DNA of 64,000 nt. It comes from Chrysopilus asiliformis. Taxonomy: Eukaryota > Arthropoda > Insecta > Diptera > Rhagionidae. The number at the start of each line of letters is the position of its first letter. Position 1 is the first letter of the stretch. The stretch spans positions 114,239,324-114,303,323 of the forward strand of contig OZ035960.1 in NCBI GenBank assembly GCA_964034945.1, written 5' to 3'. Below the pieces are notes generated by a model. The model was not told the DNA's origin, made no database searches, and worked only from the letters and a program-made list of their open reading frames with translations. A program made the position numbers and the translations under genes. Below, in pieces: positions 35,805 to 46,534 of this stretch.

Positions 35805-36644
35805 ATGACTGAAATATGCTTGTTGGCCCTCATTGGTATTCCTGGTTCTGGGAAAACTACTTTGTCGCAGGCTCTTTTGGAAAATTCAAAAAATATTAGC
35901 GTAGTTCATGTATGTTTTGATGATTTCCTAAAAAATCACATCAACGAAGATTTTAAACAGAATTTCAAAAAACAGCGGCAAGAAATTTTATCCAAAATTG
36001 AACAATGCATTGTTTTGTTGAAAGATAACTTTACTGTTTTAGATGAATTCAAGGAAAGATCAATGTTAAAAGATATTTCTAAGGTATTTCTAATAATTGA
36101 TGATAACAATTTTTATCGTAGCATGAGATATGAAATTTTCAAAATTGCACGAAAATATTCAATAAGTTTTGCACAAATTTATCTAAATGTAGAACTTGTT
36201 GAATGTCTAGAAAGAAACAGTCAAAGAAATATTTGTATTCCAGAACGAATTATTCAAGAAATGCACTACCGTATGGAAGCTCCACTCCGAAATAACAAAT
36301 GGGAAAAAAATTCTTTAAGTTTTCCTTCTTTAAACCTAAAAAATGATCTAGACACGATTTTTGATTTCCTTGATCAGTGCTTTTTACATCCTGAAAAACC
36401 ACCTGTAACTGAACAAACTCTGCTGGTTGTTCAATCTGAAGTTCACAGATTAGATCTTTTGTTAAGAAAGCAGATAAATGTTATTGTAAACAATTGCACT
36501 GGCCAACAAAAAACTTCAGCAACAAAACAGTCCAAAGCAAGTCAGCTTAATATGAAAAGAAAAAATATCCTTGCAGACTTTCGTATCGGAATTTTAGATG
36601 TTGATTTTGATGACGTAGCAAGCATTGAAAATCTTTTATGTTAA
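35805..36644 (+). CDS. PSTK: L-seryl-tRNA(Sec) kinase
   Basis: A single-exon frame of 279 residues. A P-loop GIPGSGKTTLSQAL lies at residues 10-23. The DDNNFYRSMRYEIFKIARKY block lies near 100 and LNVELVECLERNSQR near 130. EMHYRMEAP then N-W follow. This is the PSTK pattern. The enzyme phosphorylates Ser-tRNA(Sec), the step before SepSecS makes selenocysteinyl-tRNA. Many insect orders have lost the selenocysteine pathway, so its presence narrows the host. The gene follows TIMM10B by 40 bp; an AATAAA lies just before its ATG, within those 40 bp. Confidence 0.9.
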   Translation: MTEICLLALIGIPGSGKTTLSQALLENSKNISVVHVCFDDFLKNHINEDFKQNFKKQRQEILSKIEQCIVLLKDNFTVLDEFKERSMLKDISKVFLIIDDNNFYRSMRYEIFKIARKYSISFAQIYLNVELVECLERNSQRNICIPERIIQEMHYRMEAPLRNNKWEKNSLSFPSLNLKNDLDTIFDFLDQCFLHPEKPPVTEQTLLVVQSEVHRLDLLLRKQINVIVNNCTGQQKTSATKQSKASQLNMKRKNILADFRIGILDVDFDDVASIENLLC

Positions 36645-37565
36645 ATTGAGTACAGGCGCGTTTTAAAACAGAAAATCTTGATAAGTTGTTAAAATTACGA
36701 TACTAACGTATTTTCCCAGTTCTCTTTCCAATTACTGAGATTTTTATAAAATCGTCCTTTTATTTTACAGTCAGGAGTTAATAAAAATATAGCATCAGGC
36801 GTTGTTATTATCATGAGAAAATAAATTAGAGATAATATTGTAAAACATATTTGGTTTGTTGATAAAACTTGATAAATAAAATTCTTTTAAGACGTTCAAT
36901 TTACTTCAACTGAAGCGATTCTTCTGAATTTTTTGATTAAAATTTAATTAAATTGAGAATAAATTGATTGTGTTAAGGCAGGACAGCTTCCAACAGTGTT
37001 TGGGCATGTTTTTACATTTATTACATCTCATTCACAATGAAAATGTATTAAAAACTATAATTTCCAGGCGGCTATCGGTAAGATTAGGTTAAATACTCTA
37101 TAAGACAACGAATTTCCATAGGAGAGGGGGAAAGGAGCGGTTCGATGGGATTTTGGTGTATGAAAAGTTATGTAAAAGCATATTTTAAACACATTTTGCC
37201 TTTATAAATTTTTCGATACAATCCGCCGTTCTCGAGGAAATTCCCAAAAACTTTCTTTTGTAGAGGAGAACGGGGAAGGAGTCGATCAAGACACAATAAT
37301 GAGATATACTTGGGATTTTGTGGCTCTCGATTGAATGCGCCATATTTGGTTTTATAAAAATTTCGCCAGCGGCGCATATTTGGTATAGTATTTACAATAA
37401 ATATCTACAACAAAAGTTCTAAAGGCCTGAAAAATTCTACTAAATTCCAAACATTTCAAGCCACTTTCGGATTTATCGTTTTTTGATTGTCTTAGAAAAT
37501 AAACACGGAGTGTAATAAATACGAGAAACTTTTAATAAGATATTAATTGCATTTACATTCTATGT
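36645..37565. other. Intergenic spacer, PSTK to SUPT3H
   Basis: About 0.9 kb with AT-rich sequence and a short G-rich block near 37120-37290. That block has wording similar to the arms of the large inverted repeat ('aatttttcgat...gaggaaattcccaaaaac'). No gene is seen. Confidence 0.4.
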
Positions 37566-38516
37566 TTATATAGCTAAAAAAGTATTTCGCAAATCAATTC
37601 TATTTCTGTGGAATCCCAGTCCTCGTCTAGAAAACAGCGCATATCGTCGTATCCCTTCTTGAATCTCATTCACAGTGATTGGCTTTATCCCATCTGAGCC
37701 CCGACCTTGTGTTACTTCTGGGCAAATGTGAAGCATTCCATAGGACGCTCCCGAAGATGTCACCCGACTGTAGGGCTCCGTTACTCGATTCTCCGAATTC
37801 AAGCGTGTGAGTATTGCGAAATCTACAAGCGTCGCAATGGTTTCATGCGCCATGTAGGCTAGTATCGTTAAACATGCAGACGATGCTGTGATGTCCGGTG
37901 GGATGTTCAAGAAACTCTTTAATTTGTGCTTCATGGACTCCGAATTCCTCCAATAGAAAGACGTCCGCCGTGCATTGTTGAACTCTTGGTACTGCGTCCC
38001 GCTCAAAATCTGCGATATTCGGTCAGCCCGGAAAAGTCTTCTAGTCTTTTCCTCGTCGAAACGCTCCACAATTTCAGTATCACATTCGTGGTCAGAGTCC
38101 TGATTGCCTCCATTACTCTCATCCAAGCTTTGAGTCCGGCCTGCTTGCATGTCCAGAATCTTCTTCAGTAGCTTCTTGTCTTTGATGTGTTTCTTCAAGC
38201 GATTGATTTTCACAGGATGTTTACGCATTAGAAATTCAAAGTCCATTTGCGACGGAGCTGGCACTCCTTTACGCTTCAGTGCTACGTCAGCCGCTTCGTA
38301 TAAAATACCTCTTAACTGCTGCTGAAGGATTTTCTCAACTAATTCCACACTTTCCTTTATAGGTTTCTCGCCATCGCCGAAGCCTCGCATTATATCAGAG
38401 ATTTCACTTTGAAAAGACACTGTGACGGCATCATCTACTTCAGTTTTTGGTGTCAGTTGGCCTAATAAGAGATTGTTGACTGTTGAATTTGAGTTTTGCC
38501 GTGAGGTTTTCTTCAT
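37566..38516 (-). CDS. SUPT3H: SPT3 homologue, SAGA complex subunit
   Basis: A single exon of 316 residues; human SUPT3H has 317. After a Ser/Asn-rich head, residues about 30-135 form two histone folds in one chain. The blocks are FQSEISDIMRGFGDGEKP, ESVELVEKILQQQLR and PSQMDFEFLMRKHPVKINRL. The middle is acidic, and the end has ITVNEIQEGIRRY. SPT3 recruits TBP to promoters as part of SAGA and pairs intramolecularly like a TAF13/TAF11 dimer. The short L/R loops KHPVKINRLKKHIKDK are also typical of TAF13. Overall length and the C-terminal domain decide for SPT3. Confidence 0.88.
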   Translation of the reverse strand: MKKTSRQNSNSTVNNLLLGQLTPKTEVDDAVTVSFQSEISDIMRGFGDGEKPIKESVELVEKILQQQLRGILYEAADVALKRKGVPAPSQMDFEFLMRKHPVKINRLKKHIKDKKLLKKILDMQAGRTQSLDESNGGNQDSDHECDTEIVERFDEEKTRRLFRADRISQILSGTQYQEFNNARRTSFYWRNSESMKHKLKSFLNIPPDITASSACLTILAYMAHETIATLVDFAILTRLNSENRVTEPYSRVTSSGASYGMLHICPEVTQGRGSDGIKPITVNEIQEGIRRYALFSRRGLGFHRNRIDLRNTFLAI

Positions 38517-39154
38517 TTTTACAAGCTTTTTCTATAAAAACACACGAAATTCGGATCCAACGAAAAAGACGAACTTTCACTTGAAATAAGTTGGGTTATA
38601 AACAAATGTCATTTGAAAAAACGATGCTGTCAACCTTTTTCATCAGGAAAGTCTGAACACAATTAGAGCTCATCTTCAATTGAAATTTTTCATTAAAACT
38701 TCGCGCTGTATATAATTGAATTGGATCTCTTTTGGGATCATTTAAAAAAACAGCTAATATCCACGTATTTAGACACGCGGGCAGCATGGAAACATTCGTA
38801 AAACCTATGCGGAAACCGTATTCGGGTTTTTAATATCTTATTAAATGACCATTAACTTTAATAACTGAAATTTTTAAATAAAACACCATAAAACAAATAA
38901 AAATAGGGTTATTCACTTCGTAAACCTTCGCAAGGGCCAAAAACTCAGATTACGACGATTTTGCGAGGTGTAGACGCCGGGTAAACATTGCCGCATGACT
39001 GCTTGGTACTCTATTCGACGGAGCTATACTTTTTGACATTTCGATTGTAAGTTGGCAATTTTCTTTAGGAAATTTTTAACACGACGACGAAGTGGAGAAA
39101 TTTAGCTAATTTTAATCAAATATGAATAGTTTAGGGTGGGCGATAATATTTAAA
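38517..39154. promoter_or_regulatory. Divergent spacer, SUPT3H/STK16
   Basis: About 640 bp separate the two start codons and must contain both promoters. A fragment near 38910-38985 (TTCACTTCGTAAACC, then TTTGCGAGGTG) resembles the inner repeat at 52590-52822. Confidence 0.4.
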
Positions 39155-40307
39155 ATGGGTTGCCTGTGTTCTAAAGAAAATATCACCATCAATGGAACAA
39201 AATATGCAGTGAGAGAGCATCTGGCACAAGGGTATAACCACAAAACTTTGTTCTTTCTCATCTAACCGTGGATTATTATCAGGGGTTTCAGTTTAATTGA
39301 TTTGGTAGAAAATAGCATAACGAAAAGAAAATATGCCTTAAAACGAATTACTTGCCATAGTATCGATGATCAGAATATTGCACTGAAGGAAGTCGAGATA
39401 TCGAAACAAGTTCAACACGAGAATGTAATCCAGGTGATTGACTACACGCTAAAAGGCAACGCTGATATTGTGATAAATACAACTAGTCAATTATATATTG
39501 TGTTGCCGTACTATAAGAACGGAACCCTACACGATCACTTGATAGTCCGATCGAGAACACATGATTTTATCCCAGAGGGACAGGTGATTAAAGTAGATTT
39601 TTGCTTTGAAATAAGATTAAATTGCTTGAAGTTCAGGTGCTGCAAATGTTTCTCGGGATCTGTGAAGGATTAAAGGCGATGCATGAAGCCAAACCAGAAC
39701 CTCTCGCCCACCGTGATCTGAAAACGGCCAATATTTGTCTTTCCGATTCGTTCGAACCTATTCTCGTCGACATGGGCTCAGCAACAGAGGCTCGAGTACA
39801 AATTTGTGGGCAATCAGATGCTCAACGGCTCCAGGATATGGCGGAAGAACGTTGTTCAATTGTTTATCGAGCCCCCGAACTGTTTTCAGTTCAAAGTTAT
39901 TGCATGATTGATGAGAGAACTGATATTTGGGTAACTATTTGTTTAAATAGAGTACATTTCATGGGAATTTCTAATTGCATTTTTGCTTCAGAGCTTAGGT
40001 TGTGTTCTTTACGCTATGTGCTTTTTTAGATGTCCATTCGATCCTATTTATGAAAAAGGTGACAGTGTCGCTTTAGCTGTTTTAAGTGGTAACATCATAT
40101 TCCCGGAGGATTCTGTCTATTCGCAGGTAAATTGATGGTCAGTTTTGTTGTTAATAAATTTGAATAATACCAACTTTTGTTTATTTCCAGGACATGCATG
40201 AATTAATCTTGTACATGCTTCGCTTAAATCCAATGGAACGTCCATTTATCTATAGTGTAATAGAAAGGGCTCAAACTCTAGTAACAAAGCTAGAAAAGCA
40301 AATTTAG
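39155..40307 (+). CDS. STK16: Serine/threonine kinase 16
   Basis: Exons 39155-39231, 39283-39583, 39637-39930, 39992-40126 and 40191-40307 give 307 residues (human 305). The start MGCLCSKEN is chosen because Gly2 followed by cysteines fits the myristoylated, palmitoylated STK16 N-terminus; an in-frame ATG 11 codons upstream is less likely. Kinase motifs are GGFS in the Gly loop, YALKRI lysine, HRDLKTANI catalytic loop, DMG in place of DFG, and RAPELFSVQSYCMIDERTD. STK16 is a constitutively active Golgi-associated kinase of the NAK family. It runs divergent to SUPT3H and convergent with the PKD1-like gene. Confidence 0.93.
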
Positions 40308-40543
40308 TTCATCTGGTTGTTTTTTTTTATTATTATTATTTATCATAATTAAAATATGTTTCCAATTCATTCCATATCCGTAATATTTTATTTTACACGC
40401 GCTGTATTGAGATTATAGGTTTTTTAAACAAAGATTAGTGTATATGCTGTTTTCCTGTATTTTATAAAAAGACATATATTTACATAAAAATCAACCAAAA
40501 AATATTTGAGTGTTTTGTTTTTCTGTTAACAAATTTTTAAGAA

Positions 40544-42763
40544 TTATAAATTATTTTTTTTGATTTTGTTTTCTCTGGATGGATTTTCGTGTTGATGGGG
40601 TGTTTTTTCTTTAAGTTTTTTCGATTTTTCAGCTAATAATAGTTTGAGATATTGACTTTGAGCAACGAGGAGTTTCCGGACAAATTTGGTTTTTCCATTG
40701 GTGTAAGGATGAGTAGAAAATGTCGAGATTTTTTCATCACTTTTTCTTCTGTTTGATCCTTTTACAGATCTTCTGCCTTGTGAATTCCAATTTTTCTCCA
40801 AAACAGGATTTTCATCAGATTTTTTAATCAAATTCTGCACCCAACTAAATTCATCAATCAAAAACTCCCAAAATGTGCACGTTTGGCTGTTGATTTTCCT
40901 CATTTCTTCTTTAACGATTGTAAAATTAATGCGAAGAATTGATATTAAAAAATTCAATAAAAATAAATTGATCGCGACTATTTGCAGAAAATAAAATATT
41001 TTAGCCACAATTCCGTCATCGATGGTATTCTGATCTTCAGTATTTGCAATAATCCCAAGTGGTAAAATGATCAATGAATTCAGCGCCCTGAAGAATTTGT
41101 ACAAATACGCCGAATTATTTCCGTTAGCAGCCGATAAACAAACAGCAATTCCGCTCAAAAATACCGTTATTAGAAAAATTGTTACTGTTAGTGATTTTGC
41201 AGCCGCTCTAAGACTTTTTGCTAGAATTCTGAATACATGAGCGAAATATAAAATCTTCAAAATTCGAATGGTGGCCAAAGCTACTAAAATTCCTGATAGA
41301 GCCGTTAAACAGTCATCGTAAAATGCCAAATAGTAAAAACTAACAAATCCGTTCTTTTTCGTATTCTTCAATTCATCGAGTAAAGTGACTACGTAAGAAT
41401 TCCGTTCGAAGAATAGACACACAACTGCTATTGACAAACTTACTAATATTGTGTCGATGATATTCCAGATTTTGCAAATGAAAATCGTAAATCTTTCATT
41501 CCAAATAGTTAAAACCAATCGGCATAGAAATATTAACGTCGAAAACATGAATAAGATAAGAACAACAAGAATTAGAAGTGATATATTGTTGAATATCAAT
41601 AGTAATTTAGCCGTTTTTACCACACATTTAACCAAATAATATCCAAATGGAGTTTTCTCAGCGATTATTGTAACAACGTTGAAGAGATTTGCATCAACCG
41701 AATATAGTGTAAATTCAATGAAAACAACAGCCGTGTTTCCATCAATCCAATTGTTTTCTCTAATAAAATTCAGCATTTTTTCAGAATTATTCAAATTTCT
41801 TCCAAGCTGCACGATATAACCGTCACCTGTATAGAAAAACAAGTCCCCAAAGATAGGCACCGTTTTTGATTCAGTTGCGGTTTTGTACAACCACGCCTCG
41901 CCTAATCGCCAAAATTCCGCATTATATGCAGAATTTTCCAATTTTCTCCATCCTGGGGCATAATTTTTTGTATCCCTCGTCATTGGAGTGAATTTCTGTG
42001 CACATCCTCCGAATGTTTTCTGCTTTTTTTGACTCTCGGTGCACTCCACTTTCGGTATTCGATGTTGTCTCAATCGAATCACTCCCAAAATTTTACTATT
42101 TTTACCATGAAACCATCCTGGTTCCTCAATCATCGCTCCATCGAAGGTCCTTCCCTTGTGTGCATTCGACAGCAAAGTCCTCTCAATATATTCGTACAAA
42201 TCATTATCATCTGATATTTTTTTAATCGCCATTCCTCCGTATTTTCCAGCCGTTAATAAATCCAACGTATTTCTGGTACTGTAGAATGCGTAGTGATCCT
42301 TCGTTCCAAAAACAATCAAGGACAAAGTGGTTAAATAAAATGAAAACATTATTAAATCATTTAAAATATCATTAAATTTCATGTTCGCCTTTTCGTTGTT
42401 TTCTAAAATCTCGATATCGGTTGGATTGTCCATATCATAGATATTGTTTTCAAATCGATACATCAAATAATCCAAACGTTTTCGCATTATTTCCAATGTA
42501 TCTTCCGTGTCCAAGAAGTCTTCTTCGAATTCATAGTCAGGTGGTGGTGTTTTCAATTTGAATGCATTTTTCAGTGATACCAAAAGTATCCGTATCGGAT
42601 CTATGAGTAAAAAACGCTTTATCAGCGCTAGAACGAAGCTGCTTAACCATAAAAAACTCTTGATGTCTCCAAAATGGCCGCCATAGAGGAAAATTACGGT
42701 TACACAAATTACAACAATTAAACACGATGTTATCCATGCCAGAATATAACGGTAACGTTTCAT
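40544..42763 (-). CDS. PKD1-family (polycystin-like) channel protein, intronless
   Basis: A 739-residue frame without introns. An N-terminal membrane pair (residues about 5-60, with YGGHFGDIKSFLW and RFLLIDPIRILL) is followed by another segment near 140. A polycystin extracellular domain comes next (about 165-370: GWFHGKNSKILGVIRLRQ, CAQKF, GYIVQLGRN, NWIDGNTAVVFIEFTLY). Five or six C-terminal membrane segments follow (380-620), then a basic cytoplasmic tail. This equals the C-terminal half of PKD1, without PLAT, GAIN or PKD repeats. It resembles the stand-alone insect 'brivido' type. A sensory cation-channel role is inferred. The lack of introns among intron-rich neighbours suggests a retrocopy origin, but the frame is fully open. 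Confidence 0.75.
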   Translation of the reverse strand: MKRYRYILAWITSCLIVVICVTVIFLYGGHFGDIKSFLWLSSFVLALIKRFLLIDPIRILLVSLKNAFKLKTPPPDYEFEEDFLDTEDTLEIMRKRLDYLMYRFENNIYDMDNPTDIEILENNEKANMKFNDILNDLIMFSFYLTTLSLIVFGTKDHYAFYSTRNTLDLLTAGKYGGMAIKKISDDNDLYEYIERTLLSNAHKGRTFDGAMIEEPGWFHGKNSKILGVIRLRQHRIPKVECTESQKKQKTFGGCAQKFTPMTRDTKNYAPGWRKLENSAYNAEFWRLGEAWLYKTATESKTVPIFGDLFFYTGDGYIVQLGRNLNNSEKMLNFIRENNWIDGNTAVVFIEFTLYSVDANLFNVVTIIAEKTPFGYYLVKCVVKTAKLLLIFNNISLLILVVLILFMFSTLIFLCRLVLTIWNERFTIFICKIWNIIDTILVSLSIAVVCLFFERNSYVVTLLDELKNTKKNGFVSFYYLAFYDDCLTALSGILVALATIRILKILYFAHVFRILAKSLRAAAKSLTVTIFLITVFLSGIAVCLSAANGNNSAYLYKFFRALNSLIILPLGIIANTEDQNTIDDGIVAKIFYFLQIVAINLFLLNFLISILRINFTIVKEEMRKINSQTCTFWEFLIDEFSWVQNLIKKSDENPVLEKNWNSQGRRSVKGSNRRKSDEKISTFSTHPYTNGKTKFVRKLLVAQSQYLKLLLAEKSKKLKEKTPHQHENPSRENKIKKNNL

Positions 42764-43043
42764 TTTGAAATTTACTGTTTACTAAATTAGCGACGTTTGA
42801 ATCGGTGATAATTCGATCTAATTTCAAAAATATGAGGGTATTTTTCGGGTAATTTGGGTGAGTATTCAATACTTATATTTTTGCTAGAATCGAACATAAT
42901 TTCTATATCTCAAATTAATTAATGTATACTTGGCTGGTTCTGGAATTTTCTTCTAGTCACTAAAAAACGTTAAATTTTCAAATAAATAAAGAAAAATTTG
43001 AATAGACAAATGTCCAAAAACACCGAACTTTTAAATAAATAAA

Positions 43044-43442
43044 TCATACTAATATATAAAAATGAGGTGGTGTCTGTCTGTCTGTCTGTTCCTCTTTCAC
43101 GCAAAAACGGACGAACCGATTGACTTGAAATTTGGCATGAGTGTCTGTGGTAGTTCTGGTTCCAACATAGGCATACGGAAAAGTAGCGCGAGGGGTGGGG
43201 GAGTAAGGGGAGGGGGTAAAGTGATTTCGAAACTTAGTTTTTGCGCTATGTTACTCTTTCGCGGGGAAACTACTGAACCGATTGGCCTGAAATTTGGCAT
43301 AGATGTTCGTGGGGAGTCCAGCCCCAACATAGACCCATTAAAAAGTAGTCCGAGAGGTGGGGGAGTGGTAAAATGATCTCGAAACTAAAGCGCGTATTAT
43401 GTGGGGGGTGAACCGCGAAGTGGTTCGGAGCGCAGCCCCTAG
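43044..43442 (+). mobile_element. Non-autonomous Helitron C (different 3' end)
   Basis: The 5' end TCATACTAATATATAAAA is identical to copies A and B. The 3' end is different: a hairpin GAACCGCGAAGTGGTTC followed by GGAGCGCAGCCCCTAG. The flanks are A (43043) and T (43443). Much of the body is shared ('gcgctatgttactctttcgcgg'). Confidence 0.82.
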
Positions 43443-44622
43443 TAAATAAATAAAAATATTTGACTGGAAGAAAAACTATAAATTCAAGGCGGCAATTTTT
43501 GGTCCACAATAAAACACATTTTTTTTTAAATGGATGGAAAGTGTGTTGATTCGAGCTCTTGTTATGGTTTGATTAGATTTTGGAAAACCGTCTTTGTTAA
43601 AGTTAACTCAAAATTTTCGCCTATGACGCATTTTTCTCTTTTGGTTTTTCATAATTCCAGATGCAGTTATTTATAAAGTATGAAAAAGCCCGAAAAATGA
43701 AGCTATTTCTCGCAAAGAGACTATGAATCTATGAACAGATTTAAATCCTTACACCACATTATGGTTAAAAATATTTCGCCTGCGACACACTTCTCTCGCC
43801 TATACTTAAGAAAAGTCGCCGCTTAAAGTTGCAGTGTGTAACATAGGCCTTAAGTGTTTAAATTTTACACTCATTAAATTTTACACTCTTAACACCGACA
43901 AATTCACGTAATTTTTTTGGGACCCCAAAATTTTTTCCTAATCTTTGGTTGTACTGTTCCAACAACATTATCTCAACTTTCTATTCGTGCTAAATGTTAC
44001 CCAGATTTTCCATCCAAGTACTGATTTTGAAGTTGTATCATCAATTATTTGAATTTCTCGCCCCCTCAATATTTTTCTTTCGATAATTTTCAGGTTATTA
44101 GTCATTTTTTAACCGACTTCCAAAAAGGAAAAGGTTCTCAATTCCACCTGAATATTTTTTTTTTAATGTATGTTCACGCCTAACTTTTTTGTTTCTATCA
44201 AAACCATTTCAATTCAAGTACCAGATTTCTAATGGCCATAATTGAAGAATACAATTTGAAATGGGAACAATGAGGAACTCAAACAAAAGATTATAGGTAT
44301 CATAAATTTATAAACCGTCCATTTAAATACAATTTATTCAACTGTCAGTTATAATAAAGAATATAATATATTACACACATAAATTACATAAAAATAATCC
44401 TTTAGGATTACAAATTATTTGGAAATATTATTTTGAGTGGCGCTTGGACACATCAAAATTCAACAGTAGTTTGGTTTCAACCCCAATTACAATTTTTAGT
44501 CCATGACACGTAACTGCCACTATAAATCGTGGCTTTTTTAGTGGCAGATAAGATCCAATATACGAAAAATACTAAAAGGGATCGTTCTTGTTTCAAGTTT
44601 AAATGCAAATATATTAATATTT
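43443..44622. other. Gene-free stretch downstream of VPS45
   Basis: About 1.2 kb of AT-rich sequence between Helitron C and the VPS45 stop codon. No coding exon or organised repeat recognised. Confidence 0.4.
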
Positions 44623-46534
44623 TTAAATATTCCCCGAGGAATGGAACTGCTGCAGGGATTTCGAATGTTTAAATGACGTTCCTTCCGTTGCGTAAAGAAA
44701 CTCGTTTATGAACGTCTCAGAATTATGGATATTAGTGCCGCCCAATGTCACCCGATGTCCAGCGTTGTTGTATTGATAAACTGTTAAAGCCTCCTCGTAT
44801 GTCGCCCCGCCAACAATGAAAACAATCACCTCCTGCGGTGGGCGACGGAAAGGTAAATCTGAACCAATAGTTGGATATGTGGGATCCAAGTCCCGACCCT
44901 TGAAAATCTCCTCTAAAATGTCTTTCAGCAAGCAGCTGTGTTGCGTAAATACGTTCTCTACGCCTTTCAGACCCTGTTTTGATAAAAAAAAAAATTTGAA
45001 ATTCAATTGGAAAAAGAAATTAAAAGCAAGTAAAAAGTTGTACCTTAATAAGATTTCTGGTTAATTTGACGGCGTCTGTGATTTTTACAGAATTGAAAAG
45101 ATCTGTTTGCCGTGCATGTTGTCCAGCATATTCAATCAAGCGAGGAACCACAAATGCTCGACCTCCCCTACTTCTAATAGTTTGTAGCAATCCCGAGATA
45201 TCACAATTAGCATGTCGCTCGTATCTCAATGAATATAAAAGGACTAATTTTAGTGCATCCTCCAGTGATACTTGTTCGTTTGCCACGAGTCGTTTAATTT
45301 TCTGCAACTGCGCGGAATGATCTGCTCTACAGGCCATTTCCTGCTCTAATTCGGATACTTCGAAAAGCATTCTCTTGGCGGTCAAATTGGATAATTCTCC
45401 AACGAGAGTCACGTGTTTCGTAACAGTTCCAGACATCTTCTTAAACTGCGGATAAGTTTCCACAAAGTTCTTCATATCCGCAATGCTCTCCACTTTGCGA
45501 TGGTCTTTTGCTTTCTTTTGGAATTCCTCCATTAAATTCTTTATCATCGATCCGATCTCACCGAAATTCGAATTCATGTTATGAGCGTAGAATTCATCTT
45601 GATCCGACGATAAAACTACTTCTTTTAGATCCTTTGGTATGCCAGCCACGCTAGACAGATCAACTCTATTATTTTTAATGCCCAGCAGCTCATGGACCAT
45701 AGCTTGATAGGTCCATTGATGCAGTAGAGGTGTTACGGGATCGTCACGACGATCTAAAATCAATAGAAGTGGTGGCGGGAAACCATTCTCGTTATTTCGG
45801 AAACCAAAAAGCGAAGACTCTTTCGTCATTTGCTCGTGTAATTGCTTAGCTAGAGTTTCAGCCACGTTACTTCCATTTCTAAATCGAATCACGGGATTCA
45901 ATTTTAACGATAATAAAACCGACGTTAGACCCTGAACTGAACGGGCAAGAGCTTCCGGTGCCCAACCCAGACTACGCATGCACGTAGGTATGTTAAACGA
46001 AAACAAATTCGGATTAACGCACAAGTAATCCGCATAAAGTTCTTTGATTTCCCTTACAGATTCGCTCTCGTCACTTTCTGCAAGGAGTTTTATATCTGTC
46101 CGGGGAATAATGTTGCTAAAATCTGCGTAATAAAAACATTGTAATTGAATTGATTGTACTGGAATATGTAAAGTTTATTACAGATATAGTAGGATCCATA
46201 TTTTGGACTCCGGAGCTCCTCAGTCAACAGAGAGACGTTGTGTTTAGTGGGGCGAACGAATACAATGCATTTTAAATGTTTTAATCTTTCACTGGACCGG
46301 GCGGTATCGATTCGTTCAAAAAGGTAAACTTCCCTTCTTAACATGTCTGACTGACTGGATCCCATTGATACAATACTGGTCTAAAAAATGTTATTTAGTT
46401 TTTGGTCAAAGGGTTTTCAAGAAAATAATTGCGTTTTGTACCGTTTCCTTGTCCATAAGGATGATTTTCATTCCTGTTCCCGACTCATTGCACATTTTTT
46501 CGATGTACAACTTAATTGCTGTGACGACATCCAT
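44623..46534 (-). CDS. VPS45: Vacuolar protein sorting 45 (SM protein)
   Basis: Exons 46534-46442, 46380-46182, 46122-45044 and 44973-44623 encode 573 residues (human 570). The start [14 protein letters not shown] and the blocks [54 protein letters not shown] and [14 protein letters not shown] are those of Sec1/Munc18-family VPS45. It binds the syntaxin-16/Tlg2-class SNARE and controls fusion between early endosomes and the trans-Golgi network. All splice junctions keep frame. The first two introns are only about 60 bp. Confidence 0.96.

Noticed and set aside
43062..43376. 104-codon frame in Helitron C with GGGVRGGGK
   Set aside because: It lies within a non-autonomous Helitron. Copies A and B have shifted frames, so there is no coding constraint.
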